In this document: positions 53,730 to 64,000 of the stretch, one piece after another
Position numbering within the stretch: position 1 is the stretch's first letter
Layout of the letters: each line of letters starts with the position of its first letter
Assembly (NCBI RefSeq): GCF_004342585.1
Contig: NZ_SLZQ01000001.1
Span: 496,001-560,000 of the forward strand
Origin: Paucimonas lemoignei
Lineage (GTDB): Bacteria > Pseudomonadota > Gammaproteobacteria > Burkholderiales > Burkholderiaceae_D
Length of the DNA stretch: 64,000 nucleotides
Reading direction: 5' to 3'
Notes under the pieces: generated by a model
Seen by the model: the letters and a program-made list of their open reading frames with translations, nothing else
What the model was told of the DNA's origin: nothing
Database searches by the model: none
Translations under genes and position numbers: made by a program

Positions 53730-56185
53730 GGCTCCAGCCGCAAGCTGCCAAGGCGGCCTTCTTCCACTTTTTCCCGCGCGGTCGGCATCGGCAGGTATTC
53801 AGCTTTGGCCCAACGCTCCGCCAGGTTGGCGTACAGGGGCGAAAATACGTTGCCTGATTGGCCGGTCGAAATCATGAACCGTGAATTCTCGAAGTCACCC
53901 AGGTCATAGAGCGCCCGCAGTCCGGCGCCATGGTGATTGGCGAAAGGTGCAGCTTCGTCACGCGGACTGTTGCGTCCCGCATTGACGCTGAACGTGTCGC
54001 CGGACGTGGGCACTTCAATATTGAACAGCCTTGACAAGCCACTGACCTTGCCGAAGGGGCGATGCGAGGATACCGCAACATGCGCCCTGCCCCAGCGCCA
54101 TTCTCGCATATCCTCGCCGTAGCGTGTCTCCAGTTCGTCCAATGCCGTGCGCAGGGCTACTGGCAGCAAAGCCTGGCACGCCTGACTATCGGCAGCGCTT
54201 GCCTGTTGCGCCGTCCTTGCGGCGGAAGGGGACGCAATTTTGAGACACCACCGGCTCTGTCCATCCTTGTTACGCAAGACATTCAACATCGCCTGCTGGA
54301 TGTTCCGGTATTCCCAGTATTCCTTGAACAAATCCTCGCCTACCTCATCGGCGAAGATCTGCCGCGACAATTCGCGCAGCCAGGCGGTGGCGATCAGCGG
54401 CTCCGGGCGGTCGGCAGCCATGTGGCCATCCCATTTCCCCAGCAACTCCATGGCCTGCCTGCTTCGATTGTCGTCCACTTTTACCTGCAGCAGGATCGGC
54501 AGCAGATCGTTGACGGCCGGCGACAGGTCATCGCGCTGTATCGCCGCAAAACTATCCAGGTCATGCTTCGGCTTTACCACGAGCAGATCGTTGATGCGAT
54601 GTGCGCGATAAGGCAGCGACCATTCGCTCGTGATGAAATACGGATAGCCATCATCGACGATTTTCTGATTCGCGGTCATTACCTGGCCTGATGCCGGGTT
54701 GTACTGGCGCGGCAAGCCGCTGAAGGGAATGAAGCCGTCCCAATCGTAGCGGCTATCCCAACCGGGCGCCGGCACCAGTCCCTTGAGATCGTTTTCCTTC
54801 TTGCGAATCGGTACGCGACCAGGCGCCAGCAAGCCGATATTGCCGTCGACATCGGCATACGCAATGCTTTGCTGGGGCGCGCCAAAATCTTTCGCCGCAT
54901 TGACGAATTCCTGCCAGTTGCGCGCCTTGTTCAGATAAAGCCCCGCCTGCAGGGTCAGGTCATCCGGCCGCAGCGCGGTCCATGCAAAGGCAATGACGTA
55001 TTCCTTTGATTCCAGTGGTGCCTTGTCCAGCACCGGCAAGGCGCCGCTGATGACCGGGCCATGGCGCGTTTCGCGCGCTTCCAGGCGCACATCGGCTTGC
55101 CCTTTGACCTTGATGGTTTCCGTACGCGTCTTGAAATCGCTCCAGCCTTGCGGCGTCTGGTACTGCCGCGGGTTATCCCGGCGAACGCGTTCGATATATA
55201 AGTCCTGCACGTCCGGCGCGGTATTGGTAAATCCCCAGGCGATCCGGTCGTTCCGGCCCAGCACAACCACCGGAAGTCCGGGAATGGTGGCGCCGATCAC
55301 GTTCAGGCCGGGGGCGGACAGATGCGCCAGGTACCATAGCGAAGGCGCCGTCAGGCCAAGGTGCGGGTCATTGGCGAGCAGCGGCTTGCCGGAGCTCGTA
55401 CGGCTGCCTGCCAGTGCCCAGTTATTCGAGCCCATGCCGTCCACATACGATGGCGGCGCGATCTGCGCCACTGCGTCCAGTTCATTCGTTACGCCTGCGA
55501 GCTTGCGATAAAAATTCGTGTAATCCGCGGTCACCAACGGCCTCTCGCCCGGATATGGCGCCAGAAACTCATTGATTTGCGTAAGCGACAAGCGCTGCGC
55601 CAGCCGCATGCGCAATAATTCCTGCGTCCAGTTGGCGCCGAGATCCCAGGCCATCATGGTTTGCCAGGCGATCGAATCCGCCGGCTGCCACTCTTCCGGG
55701 TCGGCCGTGCCGGTCAGGACGAATTCGGGTGGCAACGGCCCCTTTCTGGTGGCGCGATAGGCGTTGATGCCGGCAGCATAGGATTGCAGCATGGCGCGCG
55801 CTTCCGGCGCCAGCCTGGCATAGATTTGTTCCGCATTGCGTCGCACGCCGAGCGTACGCAGGAAGCGGTCGGTCGGCATGGCTTTTTCACCAAGTATTTC
55901 CGCAATGCGCCCGGCAGGAATCCTGCGATGCATTTCAAGTTGCCACAACCGGTCCTGCGCGTGCACGAATCCGAGCGCGAAGTAGGCATCGCCCGGTGAG
56001 GCCGCATAGATGTGGGGAATGCCATTCTTGTCCCGCACGATATCCACCGGCGATGCCAATCCGGATAGCTGTAGTTGCCCGTCGATCTGAGGCTGGCTTG
56101 CGCTTCTGTACCAAAGCACCCCTGCTCCTACTACCGCTATGATGACAAGCAAACTGACAGCGACCCAGATTAAAATTTTGCGCAT
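53726..56185 (-). CDS. penicillin acylase family protein (Ntn hydrolase)
   Basis: An 819-residue member of the penicillin/acyl-homoserine-lactone acylase family. An N-terminal membrane helix or signal (residues about 4-25) leads to the alpha-chain region with IPHIYAASPGDAYFALGFVH and AQDRLWQLEM. Self-cleavage is expected before the Ser in GSNNWALAGSRTSSGKPLLA near residue 258. NDPHLGL follows, and the beta chain runs to the end. It should be periplasmic. Family members cleave amide bonds of beta-lactams, N-acyl-homoserine lactones or cyclic lipopeptides; the substrate here is not predictable. Confidence 0.93.
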   Translation of the reverse strand: MRKILIWVAVSLLVIIAVVGAGVLWYRSASQPQIDGQLQLSGLASPVDIVRDKNGIPHIYAASPGDAYFALGFVHAQDRLWQLEMHRRIPAGRIAEILGEKAMPTDRFLRTLGVRRNAEQIYARLAPEARAMLQSYAAGINAYRATRKGPLPPEFVLTGTADPEEWQPADSIAWQTMMAWDLGANWTQELLRMRLAQRLSLTQINEFLAPYPGERPLVTADYTNFYRKLAGVTNELDAVAQIAPPSYVDGMGSNNWALAGSRTSSGKPLLANDPHLGLTAPSLWYLAHLSAPGLNVIGATIPGLPVVVLGRNDRIAWGFTNTAPDVQDLYIERVRRDNPRQYQTPQGWSDFKTRTETIKVKGQADVRLEARETRHGPVISGALPVLDKAPLESKEYVIAFAWTALRPDDLTLQAGLYLNKARNWQEFVNAAKDFGAPQQSIAYADVDGNIGLLAPGRVPIRKKENDLKGLVPAPGWDSRYDWDGFIPFSGLPRQYNPASGQVMTANQKIVDDGYPYFITSEWSLPYRAHRINDLLVVKPKHDLDSFAAIQRDDLSPAVNDLLPILLQVKVDDNRSRQAMELLGKWDGHMAADRPEPLIATAWLRELSRQIFADEVGEDLFKEYWEYRNIQQAMLNVLRNKDGQSRWCLKIASPSAARTAQQASAADSQACQALLPVALRTALDELETRYGEDMREWRWGRAHVAVSSHRPFGKVSGLSRLFNIEVPTSGDTFSVNAGRNSPRDEAAPFANHHGAGLRALYDLGDFENSRFMISTGQSGNVFSPLYANLAERWAKAEYLPMPTAREKVEEGRLGSLRLEP

Positions 56186-56319
56186 GCTGATGATCTCGAA
56201 TATTTATTAGCATTTCATCCATGTAACAGCCTAGCATAAGCCTAATTTGCTGACATGACGCTGCATACTCGTGGCAAAAGGTCTATAGTTACGGCAACCT
56301 AATCCGCAGAAGATACTCC

Positions 56320-57927
56320 ATGAAATTCGATGTCGCCATTCTCGGCAGCGGACTGGCAGGCTTGTCGGTCGCGCTCCATCTGGCAAAAACCCGCAAGGTT
56401 GCCGTCATTTCCAAGCTGTCCCTGCTCGACGGCGCCAGCAACTGGGCACAAGGCGGGATTGCCGCCGTGCTCGATTCCGGTGATAGCCATGAACAGCATA
56501 TAGCCGATACGCTCGTGGCCGGCGCCGGCCTGTGCGACGAACCGGCCACCCGCTTCATCGTCGAGCACGGCCGTGCCGCCATCGAATGGCTCATCGAACA
56601 GGGCGTGCCGTTTACGCGAGACGAAGAGGCCGAGCTGGGCTTTCACCTGACGCGTGAAGGCGGCCACAGCCAGCGCCGCATCATCCATGCCGCCGACGCC
56701 ACTGGCCATGCCGTGCAAGTGACGCTGGAACAAAAGGTACGCAATCATCCGAACATCACGTTGCTGGAAAATCATTTCGCCATTGATCTGATCACTTCTG
56801 ACAAGATCAAGCTCGACTCCGGCGGCACGCGCTCCTGTCTTGGCGTCTACGTGCAGGATACGAAGACTGGCAAGGTGCACACCATTGCCGCCGACCAGAC
56901 CGTGCTGGCAACAGGCGGTGCCGGCAAAGTTTACCTCTACACCACCAACCCCGACACCGCCACCGGCGACGGCATCGCCATGGCCTGGCGCGCCGGCTGC
57001 CGCGTGGCCAACATGGAATTCATCCAGTTCCATCCGACCTGCCTATACCATCCATTCGCCAAGTCCTTCCTGATCAGCGAAGCGGTCCGGGGCGAAGGTG
57101 GCATCCTGCGGCTGCCGAAGGAAGCCGGCGCGCAGGCTGGTTACCGCTTCATGCCCGATCACGACCCGCGTGCCGAACTGGCGCCGCGCGATATCGTGGC
57201 GCGGGCAATCGACTTTGAAATGAAAAAGCGCGGTCTGGATCATGTCGACCTCGACATCACGCATCAGAGCTCGGAATTCCTGATGCACCATTTCCCGACG
57301 ATCTATGCGCGTTGCCTGGAGTTGGGAATCGACATCACGACCCAGCCGATTCCGGTAGTGCCGGCTGTGCATTTCACTTGTGGCGGCGTGGTGACCGATC
57401 TGGCAGGCCGCACCGATGTGAAAGGCCTCTACGCCGTCGGCGAAACCGCCTACACGGGATTGCATGGCGCTAACCGCCTGGCCAGCAATTCGCTTCTCGA
57501 ATGTGTAGTGTTAGGCCGGGCAGCGGCAACCCATATTGAACAGCAACCGTCGACAACACCTGTCGCCTTGCCCGATTGGGATGAAAGCCGCGTGACCAAT
57601 GCGGATGAGGAAGTCGTCATTACGCAAAACTGGGATGAGCTGCGCCGCTCGATGTGGAACTATGTCGGTATCGTCCGCACCACCAAGCGCATGGAGCGTG
57701 CCCAGCACCGCATCCGCATGCTGAAGGAAGAAATCGATGAGTATTACACGAACTTCCGCATCAAGCCGGACCTGCTGGAACTGCGTAATCTCGTGGATGT
57801 CGCATCGCTGATCGTCAAGAGCGCACTCGCCCGCCGCGAAAGCCGAGGCTTGCACTTCAGCCGCGATTATCCGGATACCTTGCCGAAAGCCTTGCCGACC
57901 GTGCTGACGCCAAAACGCCGGCGTTGA
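56320..57927 (+). CDS. nadB: L-aspartate oxidase
   Basis: A 535-residue flavoenzyme, first step of de novo NAD synthesis (aspartate to iminoaspartate). The FAD site [17 protein letters not shown] is at residues 6-22. [11 protein letters not shown] (near 44), [20 protein letters not shown] (near 117), [20 protein letters not shown] (near 200) and [18 protein letters not shown] (near 385) are standard. Full length. It converges with nadC, with a strong terminator hairpin between. Confidence 0.97.
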   Translation: MKFDVAILGSGLAGLSVALHLAKTRKVAVISKLSLLDGASNWAQGGIAAVLDSGDSHEQHIADTLVAGAGLCDEPATRFIVEHGRAAIEWLIEQGVPFTRDEEAELGFHLTREGGHSQRRIIHAADATGHAVQVTLEQKVRNHPNITLLENHFAIDLITSDKIKLDSGGTRSCLGVYVQDTKTGKVHTIAADQTVLATGGAGKVYLYTTNPDTATGDGIAMAWRAGCRVANMEFIQFHPTCLYHPFAKSFLISEAVRGEGGILRLPKEAGAQAGYRFMPDHDPRAELAPRDIVARAIDFEMKKRGLDHVDLDITHQSSEFLMHHFPTIYARCLELGIDITTQPIPVVPAVHFTCGGVVTDLAGRTDVKGLYAVGETAYTGLHGANRLASNSLLECVVLGRAAATHIEQQPSTTPVALPDWDESRVTNADEEVVITQNWDELRRSMWNYVGIVRTTKRMERAQHRIRMLKEEIDEYYTNFRIKPDLLELRNLVDVASLIVKSALARRESRGLHFSRDYPDTLPKALPTVLTPKRRR

Positions 57928-57945
57928 TCCCGGCTTCAAGTCACA

Positions 57946-57989
57946 GAAAAAAATTAAGCCGGGAGAGGCAATGCCAAACCCGGCTTAAT
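57946..57989 (-). terminator. terminator between nadB and nadC
   Basis: An 11-base perfect stem ATTAAGCCGGG / CCCGGCTTAAT (57953-57963 and 57979-57989) with a 15-base loop. The adjoining A-run on the left becomes a U-tract on the minus strand, so it mainly terminates nadC; it may also stop nadB transcripts. Confidence 0.8.
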
Positions 57990-58007
57990 ACTAAGTATGA
58001 AAATTTC

Positions 58008-58871
58008 TTAGATAATCCGCAGCGAATAATCCGTCGCCTTGACATCCTTGGTCAGGCTGCCAATCGAAATTCGGTCCACGCCGGTTTCCGCAATGGCGCG
58101 TACGCTATCCATGTTCACGCCACCTGATGCTTCCAGGATCGCCCTGCCCGCAGTCAGCGTGACAGCGGTGCGCATCATGTCGAGATCAAAATTATCCAGC
58201 AAAACAGAAGTTGCGCCGGCTTCAAGAGCGGCCTTCAATTCGTCGAGATTTTCCACCTCGATCTGGATCGACACCCCAGTGTTCAGGGCATGTGCCGCCT
58301 GCATCGCTGCAGTCACGCCACCTGCCGCGGCGATATGGTTTTCCTTGATCAGGATGCCGTCATAGAGCGCCATGCGCTGGTTCTTGCCGCCACCCACGCG
58401 CACCGCGTATTTCTGCGCCAGCCGCAGTCCCGGCAAGGTCTTGCGAGTGTCCAGGATCGCCGCCCTCGTTCCGGCGATGACATCGACGTAACGGCGCGTG
58501 GCACTGGCCACACCGGAGAGCAATTGCAGGAAATTCAGCGCCGGCCGCTCGGCGGTCAGCAAGGCGCGGGCAGGCGCTTCAATCACGCAGACAACGCTGT
58601 CCGCCGCCATCAGATCGCCTTCAGCATATTTCCAGTCGATGACGATACGCGCATCCAGTTCTTTCATCACACCTTCGAACCAGGGCGCGCCGCACAGCAC
58701 TGCCGCTTCACGCACGACGACATGCGCCTTGACCCAGTCATTTTCCGGGACCAGCTTGCCAGTGACGTCGCCGGTGCCGACGTCCTCGCTAATGGCAGCC
58801 GCGATATTGGCTTCGAAATCCGCTGCCAGCAACGGGTCGAATGGAGCGAAAGGATTTTTCAAGGTGCTCAT
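58008..58871 (-). CDS. nadC: nicotinate-nucleotide pyrophosphorylase (carboxylating)
   Basis: A 287-residue quinolinate phosphoribosyltransferase, making nicotinate mononucleotide. [16 protein letters not shown] (near residue 30), [12 protein letters not shown] (near 111), [18 protein letters not shown] (near 140), HIAAAGG and [11 protein letters not shown] (near 220) are the family's active-site segments. It overlaps nadA by an ATGA junction, so it is coupled to the preceding enzyme of the pathway. Confidence 0.97.
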   Translation of the reverse strand: MSTLKNPFAPFDPLLAADFEANIAAAISEDVGTGDVTGKLVPENDWVKAHVVVREAAVLCGAPWFEGVMKELDARIVIDWKYAEGDLMAADSVVCVIEAPARALLTAERPALNFLQLLSGVASATRRYVDVIAGTRAAILDTRKTLPGLRLAQKYAVRVGGGKNQRMALYDGILIKENHIAAAGGVTAAMQAAHALNTGVSIQIEVENLDELKAALEAGATSVLLDNFDLDMMRTAVTLTAGRAILEASGGVNMDSVRAIAETGVDRISIGSLTKDVKATDYSLRII

Positions 58872-60004
58872 GCAGGTCCGATTCCAGAAAACAGTTGTTG
58901 TTCTTTAGCGAGGTCGCCGGAGGGGCGCACGTTGGCTTTCTTCTTTGCCGCGAAATCCAGCATGCGGTCGATACAGACATACGCCTTGCGCCCAGTTTCC
59001 GGATCGACATGGATTTCGTTACGTCCGGTTTCCAGGACTTCGGCGAGATTACGCAAGCCATTCATGGCCATCCACGGGCAATGCGCGCAGCTCTTGCAGG
59101 TGGCGCTATTGCCAGCCGTCGGCGCGTCGTAGAAGACCTTGCCGGGAGCCGCGGCCTTCATCTTGTGCAGAATGCCGTTATCGGTGGCAACGATGAATTC
59201 TTTGGCATCCAGCGACTGGGCGGCGGCGATCAGCTGCGAAGTCGAACCGACCACATCAGCCTGCGCCACCACGGCTTCCGGCGACTCGGGGTGCACCAGG
59301 ATCTTGGCGTTGGGATGCTCTTTTTTCAGCAATTCCAGCTCGACGCCCTTGAACTCATCGTGCACGAGACAGGAGCCTTGCCACAGCAGCATGTCGGCGC
59401 CGGTCTTCTTCTGGATATAACTGCCCAGATGCTTGTCCGGAGCCCACAGGATTTTCTTGCCCTGCTTGTGCAGATGCTCGACGATATCCAGGCCGATCGA
59501 AGATGTCACCATCCAGTCGGCGCGCGCTTTCACCGCCGCGCTGGTATTGGCATACACTACGACCGTGCGATCGGGATGGGCATCGCAGAAGGCGGCGAAT
59601 TCATCCGCCGGGCAGCCAAGATCAAGCGAACAGGTCGCATCCAGGTCCGGCATCAGGATGGTCTTTTCCGGACTCAGGATCTTGGCAGTCTCGCCCATGA
59701 ACTTCACGCCCGCGACAACCAGTGTCTTGGCCGGATGGTCGCGCCCGAAACGTGCCATTTCCAGCGAGTCGGAAACGCAGCCGCCGGTTTCCTCGGCCAG
59801 ATCTTGCAGGTCGGCATCGACATAGTAATGCGCCACCAGCACGGCCTGTTTTTCCTTCAGCAGCTTGCGGATCTTATCCTTCAGCGTTGCCTTTTCTTCC
59901 AGCGACGGCGAATCGGGCACCTTGGCCCACGCATTGGCGACACAACTGGTGCCGCTTTCCATTTGCGGCCGTTCGAATTCAACGGTTTTGATCAGAGTTT
60001 CCAT
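58868..60004 (-). CDS. nadA: quinolinate synthase A
   Basis: A 378-residue [4Fe-4S] enzyme condensing iminoaspartate and DHAP to quinolinate. The cluster cysteines appear in [12 protein letters not shown] (near residue 130) and [16 protein letters not shown] (near 317), and one further conserved Cys in GSCLVHDEF (near 228). [17 protein letters not shown] (near 60) and [20 protein letters not shown] are also standard. It heads the nadA-nadC unit; its upstream gap to ybiT is 217 bases. Confidence 0.97.
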   Translation of the reverse strand: METLIKTVEFERPQMESGTSCVANAWAKVPDSPSLEEKATLKDKIRKLLKEKQAVLVAHYYVDADLQDLAEETGGCVSDSLEMARFGRDHPAKTLVVAGVKFMGETAKILSPEKTILMPDLDATCSLDLGCPADEFAAFCDAHPDRTVVVYANTSAAVKARADWMVTSSIGLDIVEHLHKQGKKILWAPDKHLGSYIQKKTGADMLLWQGSCLVHDEFKGVELELLKKEHPNAKILVHPESPEAVVAQADVVGSTSQLIAAAQSLDAKEFIVATDNGILHKMKAAAPGKVFYDAPTAGNSATCKSCAHCPWMAMNGLRNLAEVLETGRNEIHVDPETGRKAYVCIDRMLDFAAKKKANVRPSGDLAKEQQLFSGIGPA

Positions 60005-60162
60005 GCTCTTCCTGAAAAAAGCCCTGCAGCACGCTGCACAAGAATGAGATTATAAATCCAGATGCAGATGAGGCCATGCACTCAAAAAACGATGACAAGT
60101 TGCCAAGTGATTAGCGCATCCTGTTGCCAGCTTTTTACTCACGTGTCCCCACGACTACGCTT

Positions 60163-60202
60163 ATAAAAAAACGCAGCCCGGCAATTTGCCTGGACTGCGT
60201 TT
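60163..60202 (-). terminator. Rho-independent terminator after ybiT
   Basis: On the minus strand AAACGCAG (revcomp of 60195-60202) pairs with CTGCGTTT (revcomp of 60169-60176). A second, imperfect GC stem lies inside, and TTTTTTTATAA follows. It lies about 20 bases after the ybiT stop. Confidence 0.75.
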
Positions 60203-60221
60203 CCATTCACCTTGCCTATCC

Positions 60222-61823
60222 TTATTCGATACCCTGGCTTGCCAGATACTCCTCGTACGTCCCGCGGAAATCGATGACCTCTCCATCCTTGACCTCGAGG
60301 ATGCGCGTCGCCAGCGACGACACGAATTCACGGTCATGCGAAACGAAGATCAGCGTCCCGGCATACTTGTCCAGCGCGATATTCAGCGACTCGATGGATT
60401 CCATATCCATGTGGTTGGTCGGCTCATCCAACAGCAAGACATTATGTCGGCCCAGCATCAGCTTACCGTACATCATGCGGCCCTTTTCACCACCGGAAAG
60501 CACCTTGACCGACTTTTTCACATCGTCGCCGGAAAACAGCAGACGGCCGAGCATACCGCGCACGGCCTGATCGTCATCGCCTTCCTGCGTCCATTGCCCC
60601 ATCCAGTCGGTCAGGTTCTTGTCGGCAGCAAATTCCTCGGTCGGGTCTTGCGGCATATAGCCGACATTGGCGTTCTCCGCCCACTTGGCGATGCCGCTGT
60701 CGGCCTGCAGGCCGCAGATATCCGGTCCGCCGATCGATCGCAGCAGCGTGGTCTTACCGGCACCGTTGGCGCCGATGATGGCAATCTTCTCGCCTGCTTC
60801 AACCAGGATGTTGAAATCCTTGAAAATCTGCCGATCGTAAGCCTTGGACAGGCCTTCCACCTCGACAGCCTGCCGGTGCAGCTTCTTTTCCCCTTCAAAG
60901 CGGATGAAAGGATTCTGCCGCGACGATGGTTTGAATTCCTCGATCTTGATCTTGTCGATCTGCTTGGCGCGTGAAGTTGCCTGGCGTGCCTTGGACTTGT
61001 TGGCCGAGAAGCGCCGCACAAATTCCTGCAATTCGGCCACACGTTCCTTGGCCTTCGCATTGGCGGCCGCGCGCTGCTCCAGCGCCTGCGCCGACGCCAG
61101 CATGTAGTCGTCGTAATTGCCCGGATAGATCTTCAGCGTACCGTAATCCATGTCCGCCATGTGCGTGCACACCTGGTTCAGGAAGTGACGGTCATGGGAG
61201 ATGATGATCATGGTGGAATTGCGCTCATTGAGCACGTCTTCCAGCCAGCGGATGGTATGGATATCGAGGTTATTGGTCGGTTCGTCCAGCAGCAGGATAT
61301 CCGGATTCGAGAACAGCGCCTGCGCCAGCAGCACGCGCAGTTTCCAGCCCGGCGCGACATTGCTCATCGGACCATTGTGCTGCTCGATTGGCACGCCGAC
61401 ACCCAGCAATAGTTCGCCGGCGCGCGCCTCGGCGGTATAACCGTCATACTCGGCGAATTTGGCTTCCAGGTCGGCTGCCTTCATGTAATCGTCGTCAGTG
61501 GCGTCCGGATTGGCATAGATCGCATCGCGCTCAGTCATCGCCGCCCACATTTCGGTGTGGCCCATCATGACCACATCCAGCACGCGCATCTCTTCATAGG
61601 CGAACTGGTCCTGACGCAGCTTGCCGAGGCGCTCATTCGCGTCGAGCATGACGGTGCCGGAACTCGGCTCCAGGTCCCCACCCAGAATTTTCATGAAGGT
61701 GGACTTGCCGCAACCGTTCGCACCGATCAGGCCGTAACGATTGCCTTCGCCGAATTTAACGGAAATGTTCTCGAACAGCGGCTTGGGGCCGAACTGCATC
61801 GTGATGTTTGCGGTAGAAAGCAC
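60222..61823 (-). CDS. ybiT: ABC-F family ATPase YbiT
   Basis: A 533-residue soluble ABC-F protein, a ribosome-associated translation factor with two nucleotide-binding domains. Walker A motifs are [17 protein letters not shown] (near 37) and [17 protein letters not shown] (near 350). The first signature is the YbiT-type [14 protein letters not shown] and the second [29 protein letters not shown] and [11 protein letters not shown] are the Walker B stretches. The linker near residue 255 is rich in Lys and Ala. Length matches E. coli YbiT closely. Confidence 0.95.
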   Translation of the reverse strand: MLSTANITMQFGPKPLFENISVKFGEGNRYGLIGANGCGKSTFMKILGGDLEPSSGTVMLDANERLGKLRQDQFAYEEMRVLDVVMMGHTEMWAAMTERDAIYANPDATDDDYMKAADLEAKFAEYDGYTAEARAGELLLGVGVPIEQHNGPMSNVAPGWKLRVLLAQALFSNPDILLLDEPTNNLDIHTIRWLEDVLNERNSTMIIISHDRHFLNQVCTHMADMDYGTLKIYPGNYDDYMLASAQALEQRAAANAKAKERVAELQEFVRRFSANKSKARQATSRAKQIDKIKIEEFKPSSRQNPFIRFEGEKKLHRQAVEVEGLSKAYDRQIFKDFNILVEAGEKIAIIGANGAGKTTLLRSIGGPDICGLQADSGIAKWAENANVGYMPQDPTEEFAADKNLTDWMGQWTQEGDDDQAVRGMLGRLLFSGDDVKKSVKVLSGGEKGRMMYGKLMLGRHNVLLLDEPTNHMDMESIESLNIALDKYAGTLIFVSHDREFVSSLATRILEVKDGEVIDFRGTYEEYLASQGIE

Positions 61824-61983
61824 TGGTGAAAACCTTTAATAAGCAAAAATGAAGCACAAATGGATTAACCCGCCATTTTACCATCGCGAGGAGTCGCCGG
61901 CAGCATGCCGACTATTGAGCGTCCGAAAGGGAATGCCGGCGCGGGCCGTCGACTGAAGCTTGCGCCGGAAACTGCCTGAGAAA

Positions 61984-62916
61984 CTAGCCCGCCAGCACCG
62001 GATACTCGGCGAGCTGCAGCCGGAACGTATTCTTCTCCGACACCAGCTGAGCACGAGAGCCGACCGGCAAGGTCAGCTTGTCGGCGCAATGCCCGAACGG
62101 CAAGCCGGTCAGGATAGGCGTCGCCACGCGCGAGCGGATGTAGGCCAGCATGGCATTGAAATCATAGCCATTGTCGTATTCGCTCAGGCGATAGGCGGAA
62201 AAGTCGCCCAGCAGGATCGCCTGCTGCCTGGCCAGCACGCCGGCATGCAGCAATTGCACGAGCATGCGCTCGATGCGGTAGGGATGCTCGTTGACGTCCT
62301 CGATGAACAGGATGCCGCCCTCGATCCGCGGAAAATACGGCGAGCCCAGCAAATGCGTGAGCATTGCCAGGTTACCGCCCCACAGCACGCCCTCCGCTTC
62401 AATGCAGGGATTGTTCGGCGTGTGTGCCATCAGTGTCAGGCCCGGCCGGGTCAGGATTTGCCAGAAATGCGACAGCGTGTAGTCGCTCGGCCGCTCACAG
62501 CCGAAATCTCCGCACACCATCGGCCCGGCGAAACTCACCTTACCGGTTGCCGCCAGCAAGGCCATGTGGAAGACGGTGAAATCGCTGTAACCGACGAACA
62601 GCTTGCCGCTATTGGCAAGGAAATCGAAGTCCAGCATAGGCAGGATGCGCGACAAACCGTAACCACCGCGCAGAGCCATGACGATCTGCACGTCCGGATC
62701 GTCGGCGGCAGCATGCAATTGCGCCACGCGCGCCATGTCGATGCCACCGAAGCGCTGGTACTTGTCCGCCGGGTCGTAATAATTGTGTACCAGGCAGTTC
62801 TGCTGTTCCAGCCGCTTGATGCCGCGCGCGAGCGCCGCCTCGTCCGGCGGATAACCGCCCGGCGCCACGATGGCGATACCTGTGCCTGGGGGAATGACAA
62901 AATCGGCTTGGCTCAT
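61984..62916 (-). CDS. ldcA: muramoyltetrapeptide L,D-carboxypeptidase (S66 family)
   Basis: A 310-residue serine peptidase for murein recycling in the cytoplasm. IAIVAPGGYPPDEAALARG lies near the start. ALRGGYGLSRILPML (near 80) and KLFVGYSDFTVFHMALL (near 105, with the catalytic Ser nearby) are family motifs. FIEDVNEHPYRIERML (near 204) supplies the Glu and GLPFGHC (near 275) the His. Its ATG directly follows the tadA stop codon. Confidence 0.94.
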   Translation of the reverse strand: MSQADFVIPPGTGIAIVAPGGYPPDEAALARGIKRLEQQNCLVHNYYDPADKYQRFGGIDMARVAQLHAAADDPDVQIVMALRGGYGLSRILPMLDFDFLANSGKLFVGYSDFTVFHMALLAATGKVSFAGPMVCGDFGCERPSDYTLSHFWQILTRPGLTLMAHTPNNPCIEAEGVLWGGNLAMLTHLLGSPYFPRIEGGILFIEDVNEHPYRIERMLVQLLHAGVLARQQAILLGDFSAYRLSEYDNGYDFNAMLAYIRSRVATPILTGLPFGHCADKLTLPVGSRAQLVSEKNTFRLQLAEYPVLAG

Positions 62917-63399
62917 TCACACTCCATCCGTCAATGCCGTTTTTTGCTGCGCCGCGCGCCGCTCGGCAAAAAAATCCTTCAGCAGCTGGCCGCATTCCAG
63001 CGCCAGCACACCACCGACCAATTCGGTATGGTGATTCAGCTTTTCCTGCTCAAACAAGTTGACCACGGAACCGCACGTGCCCGTCTTGGGGTCTGTCGCG
63101 CCAAACACCACGCGGCTCAATCGCGCGTGCATCATGGCGCCGGCGCACATCGCGCAGGGTTCCAGCGTCACGAAGAGTTCACAGCCCGGCAGGCGGTAAT
63201 TGCCGAGGATCGATGCGGCTGCGCGCAAAGCCATGATTTCCGCGTGCGCGGTCGGATCGTGCGTGCCGATCGGCTGGTTGAAGGCGGTGGCGATCACCTT
63301 GTCTTCATACACCACCACCGCGCCGACCGGCACTTCGCCCAGGGTCCATGCATTGTGCGCCTGGTCGAGCGCCTGGCGCATGTAGATCTGGTCGCGCAT
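62917..63399 (-). CDS. tadA: tRNA(adenine34) deaminase
   Basis: A 160-residue zinc deaminase making inosine at the wobble position of tRNA-Arg. The zinc and catalytic residues are in HDPTAHAEIMALRAA (near residue 53) and LEPCAMCAGAMMHARLSRVV (near 83). GEVPVGAVVVYED falls near residue 20. It sits between queD and ldcA with gaps of 2 and 0 bases, so all three are one operon. Confidence 0.96.
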   Translation of the reverse strand: MRDQIYMRQALDQAHNAWTLGEVPVGAVVVYEDKVIATAFNQPIGTHDPTAHAEIMALRAAASILGNYRLPGCELFVTLEPCAMCAGAMMHARLSRVVFGATDPKTGTCGSVVNLFEQEKLNHHTELVGGVLALECGQLLKDFFAERRAAQQKTALTDGV

Positions 63400-63401
63400 G
63401 C

Positions 63402-63845
63402 TTATTCGGTAATCTCGGCCCAGCAGTTGGGCGTCTCATGCAAGACCAGCTTGTGCAGGCGCAGGCCGGTGCCGTAGCGGTCCTGGTAAGCTGGCTTGAG
63501 AATATTGAAGGCGGTTTGGGCCAGATTCTCGACAGTCGGAATGCTATCGATGATGACTGTCTTGTGTCCCTCCAGGGCTTCCAGGAAGTCCCGCACTTTT
63601 TCATCCTTGGCATACACCAGGAAAGCATGATCCCAAACGTCGACCAGGTGCTGCTTGGCCAGCGCCTTGACGTCGGAAAAATCCATGATCATGCCCTGGT
63701 CGGAGCTGCCCTCTTCCTTGATGACTTCACCGACCAGAGTGATTTCCAGGGTATAGCGGTGCCCATGCAGATTGCGGCATTGGCTCTTATGATCGGGAAT
63801 CCGGTGACCGGCATCGAATTCCAGCTTGCGGGTAATCGTCAGCAT
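63402..63845 (-). CDS. queD: 6-carboxy-5,6,7,8-tetrahydropterin synthase
   Basis: A 147-residue queuosine/7-deazaguanine pathway enzyme. The zinc histidines are in FDAGHRIPDHKSQC and RNLHGHRYTLEITLVG (residues about 9-36), with the catalytic Cys at about 23. DQGMIMDFSDVKAL (near 55) and DHAFLVY (near 75) are standard, and LVLHETPNCWAE is near the end. ATG 63845 starts the family; the open frame continues further upstream as shadow. It is 13 bases downstream of queE. Confidence 0.95.
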   Translation of the reverse strand: MLTITRKLEFDAGHRIPDHKSQCRNLHGHRYTLEITLVGEVIKEEGSSDQGMIMDFSDVKALAKQHLVDVWDHAFLVYAKDEKVRDFLEALEGHKTVIIDSIPTVENLAQTAFNILKPAYQDRYGTGLRLHKLVLHETPNCWAEITE

Positions 63846-63858
63846 TAAAAATCTTAAC

Positions 63859-64000
63859 TTAAGGGATTTGCAGCAGTTTATGCGTTTGCAGGCTGAGTTT
63901 CCAGCGGGGATTTGCCTTGCAGGTTTCGATTGCCAGCCTGGTATTGGCTTCCTTGTCAGGGCCGTCCATCGGCTGCACATAGTAATGATCGAACTCCAGC
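63859..64000 (-). CDS. queE: 7-carboxy-7-deazaguanine synthase, C-terminal end (partial)
   Basis: The last 46 residues of QueE, entering from the right edge. LEFDHYYVQPMDGPDKEAN and, at the end, WKLSLQTHKLLQIP match the QueE C-terminus. The radical-SAM core lies beyond the window. It is upstream of queD in the same direction, the normal queuosine pairing. The frame is too short for the usual open-frame length limits and was read from the sequence directly. Confidence 0.9.
   Translation of the reverse strand, partial: LEFDHYYVQPMDGPDKEANTRLAIETCKANPRWKLSLQTHKLLQIP

Noticed and set aside
58841-60055. Long plus-strand open frame (404 codons) opposite nadA
   Set aside because: Shadow of nadA and the nadC start; no start signal or domain.
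61960-63477. Long plus-strand open frame (505 codons) opposite ldcA and tadA
   Set aside because: Spans two well-supported opposite genes and has shadow-type composition.

Overview
The window reads as the chromosome of a betaproteobacterium, most likely Burkholderiales and probably Oxalobacteraceae (Herminiimonas, Collimonas or Janthinobacterium type). That placement rests on protein character and on gene neighbourhoods I recognise from memory (queE-queD-tadA-ldcA, nadA-nadC opposite nadB, and mltG-tmk-holB-pilZ-tatD opposite ygfZ); no 16S or other marker lies in the window. I see no tRNA or rRNA gene, no insertion sequence, no phage gene and no CRISPR array.

Layout. 1-11.6 kb is housekeeping and stress: a Kup potassium transporter (cut by the left edge), a family IV esterase, a LysR regulator divergent from an azoreductase and a pirin with a clean palindromic operator candidate between them, a large DUF1631 protein, then Hsp20, a CBS-pair protein and a DUF4142 protein, and an FAD-dependent dehydrogenase. 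11.6-41.0 kb is one complete type VI secretion system (T6SS) locus. 41.0-48 kb holds the mltG-tmk-holB-pilZ-tatD-ankyrin operon and, divergent from it, ygfZ, a DUF4936 gene and a frameshifted NRDE/TANGO2 gene. 48-56 kb holds GNAT, SDR and thioesterase genes, purT, a GGDEF-EAL protein and a penicillin-acylase-like hydrolase. 56-62 kb holds de novo NAD synthesis (nadB, nadA, nadC) and the ABC-F ATPase YbiT. 62-64 kb holds ldcA, tadA, queD and the 3' end of queE.

The T6SS has four transcription blocks. A membrane-anchored protein of unknown function (minus) is divergent from tagX-PAAR-KS/thiolase-like-tssM-tagF-ompA (plus). These converge on a minus operon: TPR lipoprotein-tssB-tssC-hcp-tssE-tssF-tssG-tssH-tssA. 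That operon is divergent from tssJ-tssK-tssL-vgrG-effector-immunity, followed by a small unknown gene. All thirteen core Tss components are present: sheath TssBC, tube Hcp, baseplate TssEFGK, cap/organiser TssA, membrane complex TssJLM, spike VgrG and the recycling ATPase TssH. A PAAR tip, TagF, a TagX-like peptidoglycan endopeptidase and a free OmpA-domain protein are also there. The content resembles the i4b lineage known from Acinetobacter and Burkholderiales.

The least described parts are a membrane-anchored beta-ketoacyl-synthase-like protein that appears to have lost its nucleophile, placed between PAAR and tssM; a VgrG with a transthyretin-like tail followed by a polymorphic-toxin-type effector and its likely immunity protein, which carries a duplicated motif; and three proteins I cannot name (361, 237 and 137 aa) that travel with the system.
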